Shown here: one piece after another, positions 60,454 through 64,000 of the stretch
Layout: every line of letters starts with the position of its first letter
Numbering within the stretch: position 1 is the stretch's first letter
Source: Ralstonia sp. UBA689
GTDB taxonomy: Bacteria > Pseudomonadota > Gammaproteobacteria > Burkholderiales > Burkholderiaceae
Length of the DNA stretch: 64,000 bases
NCBI RefSeq assembly: GCF_002298975.1
Contig: NZ_DBMV01000040.1
Span: 62,001-126,000 of the forward strand
Direction of reading: 5' to 3'
Notes under the pieces: generated by a model
What the model saw: the letters and a program-made list of their open reading frames with translations, nothing else
What the model was told of the DNA's origin: nothing
Databases searched by the model: none
Program-made: the position numbers and the translations under genes

Positions 60454-61065
60454 TCAATAGCCGACCGTGAAGCGCTGGTGCGGGTGCGCCGGGTGCTCGG
60501 TCTCGTCAAGGAAGGCGATGGCGAAGTCTTCCATCGACACCCAGGGCTTGCCGTTGGCGTCGACCAGCAGCGTGTCTTTGCCCAGACGGAAGGTGCCCGT
60601 GCGCTCGCCCGGCTCGAAGATGGCCGATGGCGACACGAAGGTCCAGTTCAGCTCCGTCTCCTTGCGCAGCGCATTGAGGAAGTCGCGCCCGGCCGAGGCT
60701 TCGGCAAAGTATTCCTTGGGGAACTGCGGCGTGTCGATCAATGCCACGCCCGGCGCCACCTCCAGGCTGCCTGCACCGCCCACCACCAGCAGACGCGGCA
60801 CGCCCGCCTTCTTTACTGCGCCAACGATCTGGTCAGCACTGGCTTGCAGGAAGCGCACCGTGCTGTAGACCACGTCGTTGCCCGCCAGCGCGGCCGTCAG
60901 GGCAGCCTGATCGGCCACGTCGACGTCTTTGGTGCTCAGGCCCGCGCGGGCCGGCAGCTTGGATGCGGTGCGCGCGATGGCGGCCACCTGATGGCCGCGG
61001 CGCAGCGCCTCGTCGATCAGGCGGGTGCCCACGCGCCCCGTGGCGCCGATGATTGCGATCTTCAT
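60454..61065 (-). CDS. NAD(P)-binding (SDR-type, NmrA/YwnB-like) protein
   Basis: The protein has 203 residues. MKIAIIGATGRVGTRLIDEA is the Rossmann G-x-x-G-x-x-G motif; the DVADQAALTAALAGNDVVYS region follows. AAGGAG precedes the ATG. It resembles YwnB-like oxidoreductases. An Rrf2-type operator lies upstream, matched by one before the Rrf2 gene. Redox or stress-induced reductase function is inferred. Confidence 0.85.
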   Translation of the reverse strand: MKIAIIGATGRVGTRLIDEALRRGHQVAAIARTASKLPARAGLSTKDVDVADQAALTAALAGNDVVYSTVRFLQASADQIVGAVKKAGVPRLLVVGGAGSLEVAPGVALIDTPQFPKEYFAEASAGRDFLNALRKETELNWTFVSPSAIFEPGERTGTFRLGKDTLLVDANGKPWVSMEDFAIAFLDETEHPAHPHQRFTVGY

Positions 61066-61099
61066 AGTCAACTCCTTGTTGAGCGGTTGGTCGGTGATA

Positions 61100-61118
61100 T
61101 GTAATTAATTTAGTTACA
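61100..61118. promoter_or_regulatory. Rrf2-type operator before the NAD(P)-binding gene
   Basis: TGTAATTAATTTAGTTACA (61100-61118), with outer ATATGTAA/TTACATAT arms extending the palindrome (61097-61121). It is 35 bases upstream of the NAD(P)-binding gene's start and matches 15 of 19 positions of the site at 61613. Confidence 0.7.
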
Positions 61119-61158
61119 TATGCGGTTAAAAAAACACGCCGATGCCAGGCCTCAAACT

Positions 61159-61596
61159 TCAAGTCCGGCGACGACGACGTTGTGCATGTTCCACCTCGTC
61201 GAGCATGCCGGCGATGGTCTGCGTGGCCAGCTCGGCCTCCATGGCGGCCTGCGCACGTTGCGTTGCGCGTTCCAGCACGCCGGTGATCTCGCTGCCGACT
61301 TCGCACGCGGGGTTGGGCGCATTGGGCGGCAGCGCGATCAGCACGGAAGACTCCACCACCCGAAACACATCGAGCAACGTGATGCGATCAGCCGGCCGTG
61401 CCAGCGTTGCGCCGCCGGTCGCGCCCATCTGCGAGGTGACGAAACCGGCCTCGGCCAGTTGTGCCACCAGACGCCGGATCAGCGCCGGATTCGTGCCCAC
61501 GCTGCCTGCAATGAGCGACGACGGTACCGGCCCCTCCGCACTGGCGAGCAGAGTAAGGGTATGCACGGCGACGGCGAAGCGGCTGCTGGTAGACAT
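61159..61596 (-). CDS. Rrf2 family regulator (YwnA-like)
   Basis: The protein has 145 residues. The winged helix at the N-terminus (SRFAVAVHTLTLLASAEGPV; IAGSVGTNPALIRRLVAQLA) and FVTSQMGATGGATLARPADR mark the Rrf2 family. It lacks the three-cysteine cluster of IscR/NsrR (only a single Cys, in NPACEVGS), so it probably senses by a thiol or another ligand. It likely represses itself and the downstream NAD(P)-binding gene through matching operators. Confidence 0.88.
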   Translation of the reverse strand: MSTSSRFAVAVHTLTLLASAEGPVPSSLIAGSVGTNPALIRRLVAQLAEAGFVTSQMGATGGATLARPADRITLLDVFRVVESSVLIALPPNAPNPACEVGSEITGVLERATQRAQAAMEAELATQTIAGMLDEVEHAQRRRRRT

Positions 61597-61612
61597 GGTG
61601 CTCGGTCTGAAA

Positions 61613-61631
61613 TGCAACCAATTTAGATACA
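61613..61631. promoter_or_regulatory. Rrf2-type operator before the Rrf2 gene
   Basis: TGCAACCAATTTAGATACA lies 17 bases upstream of the Rrf2 start and shares the AATTTAG core and ends with the site at 61100. Confidence 0.7.
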
Positions 61632-61888
61632 GATTGAGGGAATCGTCAAGCGCCTCTCCGGCGTGAGCCGTGCGTGCACGGCATTAAAGACATTGAGGCC
61701 GACGGTGTTGCCGCATGTGGATATCGCCTGAGCCCGCTGGGCGAATCGCTCAATCGCGCACGGATCGGCGCCGGATACGCGGCTCGGGGAACGCTGGCCG
61801 GAAGTGGAACGGATGCGCGCGATGCCTGTCGATTCCGACTGAGAGTTGTGTGCAGATGCAGCAATCTTCCTGCTAATATTCGGGGCCC

Positions 61889-62416
61889 ATGTTTGTGATC
61901 AATCGTGTCTTCGTCTTGCCGATGCAACCTCGCGCCAACGCGCGCGGCGTGTTGTCGCGCACGCGCGGCATACGGTGGATCGTCACGATCTGGTGTCTGT
62001 TGTTCACCGTCTCGGTGTTCTCGGCTACGCATTTTCCGGATGGCCAGGCCGCTGACGATGCGCTCGAAGCCATTGAAGCCGTGGTCGACGATGTGTTGGC
62101 TGATGTGGAACCGGTGGCCCAACCCAGTGCGGGTTTCGAGCGCGCCTTGAACACGGCGCTCGGCAAGCGGGTCAAGCAGCCCGGCCAGTGCTTCAACGTT
62201 GAGCACTGGATTGCCCAGGCGCAAGACGCGCCCGATGCGCCGGTCAGCAATGCCGCTGCCCCCGATCACTCCAGCGACGCTCCGGAACTCTGGATGCCGC
62301 CGTCTCCCATGACGCTGACGCCCGGCCTGCGTGTCGCGCGCGTCCGTATCGCCCTCCCGCCTTTCCTGGCCGGCCCCGCGCCGGCGCGCATGCTGCGCCC
62401 GCCTGCGTACGTCTGA
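61889..62416 (+). CDS. membrane-anchored protein before the second czc-like operon
   Basis: A protein of about 175 residues. One N-terminal hydrophobic segment (IRWIVTIWCLLFTVSVFSAT, about residues 28-47) is followed by an acidic helical part (ADDALEAIEAVVDDVLADVE) and a Pro-rich C-terminus ending PPAYV. It stands 94 bases upstream of a czcC-like gene, the position held by CzcI/CnrX-type accessory proteins in Cupriavidus, but the sequence is not clearly of that family. An internal ATG at 61922 could also start it. Confidence 0.6.
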   Translation: MFVINRVFVLPMQPRANARGVLSRTRGIRWIVTIWCLLFTVSVFSATHFPDGQAADDALEAIEAVVDDVLADVEPVAQPSAGFERALNTALGKRVKQPGQCFNVEHWIAQAQDAPDAPVSNAAAPDHSSDAPELWMPPSPMTLTPGLRVARVRIALPPFLAGPAPARMLRPPAYV

Positions 62417-62510
62417 TTTCCGGCGCTCGCCGGAAGCCTTCCCTTTGAATTCGTAGTGCGGCACCGGTCCCGACACCGGGGCTAGCACTTGCCCGTTCTT
62501 CTCTTTCAGG

Positions 62511-63881
62511 ATGGATCAGATGTCGTCCAATCAGGACGCGGCCCGACCGTGCCCCGCTGCGGGTGCGCGCGCGTCGCAACGCCTTCTTCTTGTCGCCGTG
62601 CTGTCGTTGTTGTCCGCCCCGGCGGTCTGCGCTGACGCGGTGCCACCTGCGCTCTCGCAGGCCAGCGCTCGCGCGGCCGCCCCCAATGTCCCGCGCGACG
62701 AAGCGCTTCCGCAGCCGCGTTACACCCTGCCGCAACTGCTGGAACTGGCGCGCGCCAATCATCCGGCGCTCGCCGCCGCGCAAGCGCAGGTGCAGGCCGC
62801 CCAGGCGGGTATCGCCACCGCGCGCGCCTGGCCCAACCCCGAGGTGGAAGCCATGACCGGACGCCAGCGCGCCCGCATGCCGGGTGCGGCGGAAGGCCGC
62901 ACCAACAGCGTGTCGATTACGCAGAAGCTCGATCTGCCGTGGCAGCGCGCCTCCCGTACGCAGGCCGCCGATGCCGCCTTCCAAGGCTCTCAGGCCGGCG
63001 CACGATCGCGCTCTCGCGGTGTGGAGGCCGATCTCAAGCTGCGCTTCTACGACGTGGTGCGCCGCGAGGCCGAGCAACGCAACGCGCGCGAAGACGTGAC
63101 GCTGGTCGAGCAGATCCGCCGCCGCGTGGCGGTGCGTGTCGAGACCGGCGAGGCCCCGCGCTACGAACTCATTCGTGGCGATGCCGAACTGCTCAACGCG
63201 CAGCGTACCGAGCAGGCTGCCGCGCTGCGCGTGCAGCAGGCGCTCGCGGAGTTGCGTCGTGCGGTCGGTGCTGAACTGCCGCAGACGTTCGACGTGGATG
63301 CCGGTGCCGATACACCATCGGTGGCGCACCTGCCGCCGCTGGCCGACTTGGTCAGCATGGTGGCGGCCACGCACCCCGATCTCGAAGCCGACCGTGCCGC
63401 CGTGCGTGAAGCCGAGGCGCGCCTGGCCCATGAACGCAGCCAGCGTTGGCCGTCGCTTGCGCTACGCGGTTCCGTTGACCGCGCGCCCGATCTGCAGGAC
63501 AACCGCGTCGGTCTGGTGATGTCGATCCCGCTGTTTGACCGGCGCGAAGGTCCGGTGGGTGAGGCACTCGCTGCGCTCGAACGCGCCCGCGCCATGCTGC
63601 GCGACCGTGAGTTGCAGACGCGGCAGGCGGTGGAATCCGCCTATCGCCAATACGAGATTGCCGAGTCGCAAGTGAGCGCGCTCGAATCGGGCGTGCTCAA
63701 GCAAGCCGAATCCGCGCTGCGTGTGGCCGAGGCGGCTTACCGCCATGGCGAGCGCGGCATTCTCGACGTGCTCGATGCCCAGCGTGTCTTCCGTCAGGCA
63801 CGCAATGACCTGATTGCCGCACGCGCAGACCTGCGCGCCGCCGCCGTCGAACTCGACCGCCTGCGTCCGGAGGCCCCATGA
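62511..63881 (+). CDS. czcC: CzcC-like outer-membrane efflux channel, second copy
   Basis: The protein has 456 residues. A signal region ends near ADA; the body has LPQLLELARANHPALAAAQA, GPVGEALAALERARAMLRDR and the C-terminal GERGILDVLDAQRVFRQARN of the TolC family. It is the outer duct of a second HME-RND system, only distantly like the copy at 29313. Its stop overlaps the next start (ATGA). Confidence 0.9.
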   Translation: MDQMSSNQDAARPCPAAGARASQRLLLVAVLSLLSAPAVCADAVPPALSQASARAAAPNVPRDEALPQPRYTLPQLLELARANHPALAAAQAQVQAAQAGIATARAWPNPEVEAMTGRQRARMPGAAEGRTNSVSITQKLDLPWQRASRTQAADAAFQGSQAGARSRSRGVEADLKLRFYDVVRREAEQRNAREDVTLVEQIRRRVAVRVETGEAPRYELIRGDAELLNAQRTEQAAALRVQQALAELRRAVGAELPQTFDVDAGADTPSVAHLPPLADLVSMVAATHPDLEADRAAVREAEARLAHERSQRWPSLALRGSVDRAPDLQDNRVGLVMSIPLFDRREGPVGEALAALERARAMLRDRELQTRQAVESAYRQYEIAESQVSALESGVLKQAESALRVAEAAYRHGERGILDVLDAQRVFRQARNDLIAARADLRAAAVELDRLRPEAP

Positions 63882-64000
63882 GCCGCCGCGCGTCTTTCCC
63901 TATTCCTGAATCCGGTCTGACCATGAATCCACGCTCTTCCTTTTCTTCTTCGATCCGGCTGGCCAGCGCGGCGATGGCGGCGATGCTGCTGCTGAGCGCC
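63878..64000 (+). CDS. start of the next efflux gene (CzcB-like adaptor, partial)
   Basis: ATG 63878 overlaps the czcC-like stop. The 41 visible residues contain an N-terminal basic part and the beginning of a hydrophobic segment (LASAAMAAMLLLSA) as in a membrane-fusion adaptor. The window ends here. A second start at 63923 (MNPRSS) is possible. The czcB identity is inferred from operon order. Confidence 0.6.
   Translation, partial: MSRRASFPIPESGLTMNPRSSFSSSIRLASAAMAAMLLLSA

Overview
The window is GC-rich and densely coded. Gene content points to a Ralstonia-type betaproteobacterium, and probably to its second replicon (chromosome 2 or megaplasmid). The clues are a FabW-like ketosynthase, a TonB copper receptor paired with a DUF2946 protein, HME-type RND metal pumps, many LysR-type regulators and a YaiO-type polysaccharide locus. 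This assignment is inferred from protein families, not from a search. I saw no rRNA, tRNA, CRISPR array, insertion sequence or prophage.

Layout. 1-1 kb: end of a GNAT acetyltransferase, then two gene remnants (LysR and isochorismatase-like) fused by a deletion, then a small lipoprotein. 1.4-6.6 kb: a secreted repeat protein, a lipoprotein, DUF1345 and AI-2E membrane proteins, an Fsr-type exporter and an HdeD protein. 6.8-9.4 kb: copper receptor and DUF2946. 9.5-22.5 kb: mostly small regulator-plus-target modules: LysE/LysR, a 90-residue gene behind two LexA-type boxes, FabW, an esterase with an AraC regulator, LysR/tautomerase, ArsR/AHSA1, hydrolase-MarR-crotonase, and an NrtR/SPFH/NAD-kinase-like module. 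22.5-26.7 kb: MocR regulator, M20 peptidase and DUF2917, with the same three-part motif upstream of mocR/M20 and of DUF2917.

26.7-35 kb is a heavy-metal efflux island. A two-component system faces an operon made of a second DPYTDG-repeat protein, then czcC-, czcB- and czcA-like genes, with a near-consensus CusR/CopR box between them. 35-43 kb: HIT protein, TetR-MFS pair, branched-chain amino-acid type binding protein, hydroxyacid dehydrogenase, glycine-zipper lipoprotein and a broken chemotaxis receptor. 43.9-54.4 kb is a polysaccharide locus: UDP-GlcNAc 2-epimerase, small exported protein, deacetylase-like protein, processive GT2 synthase, membrane-anchored bactofilin-like beta-helix protein, two helical-barrel hydrolase-like proteins, a YaiO beta-barrel and a membrane protein. 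54.9-64 kb: MscS channel, diguanylate cyclase, Nramp remnant, a second two-component system with a frameshifted partner, an Rrf2-controlled NAD(P)-binding protein, and the start of a second czc-like operon cut by the window edge.

The strongest leads for undescribed biology are the DPYT[DE]G repeat family, which occurs twice and once is translationally coupled to a metal pump; the polysaccharide locus with an internal beta-helix protein; the putative SOS gene behind tandem LexA boxes; and the NrtR/SPFH/NAD-kinase-like module. Several genes carry single-base lesions. These could be real decay or sequencing errors.
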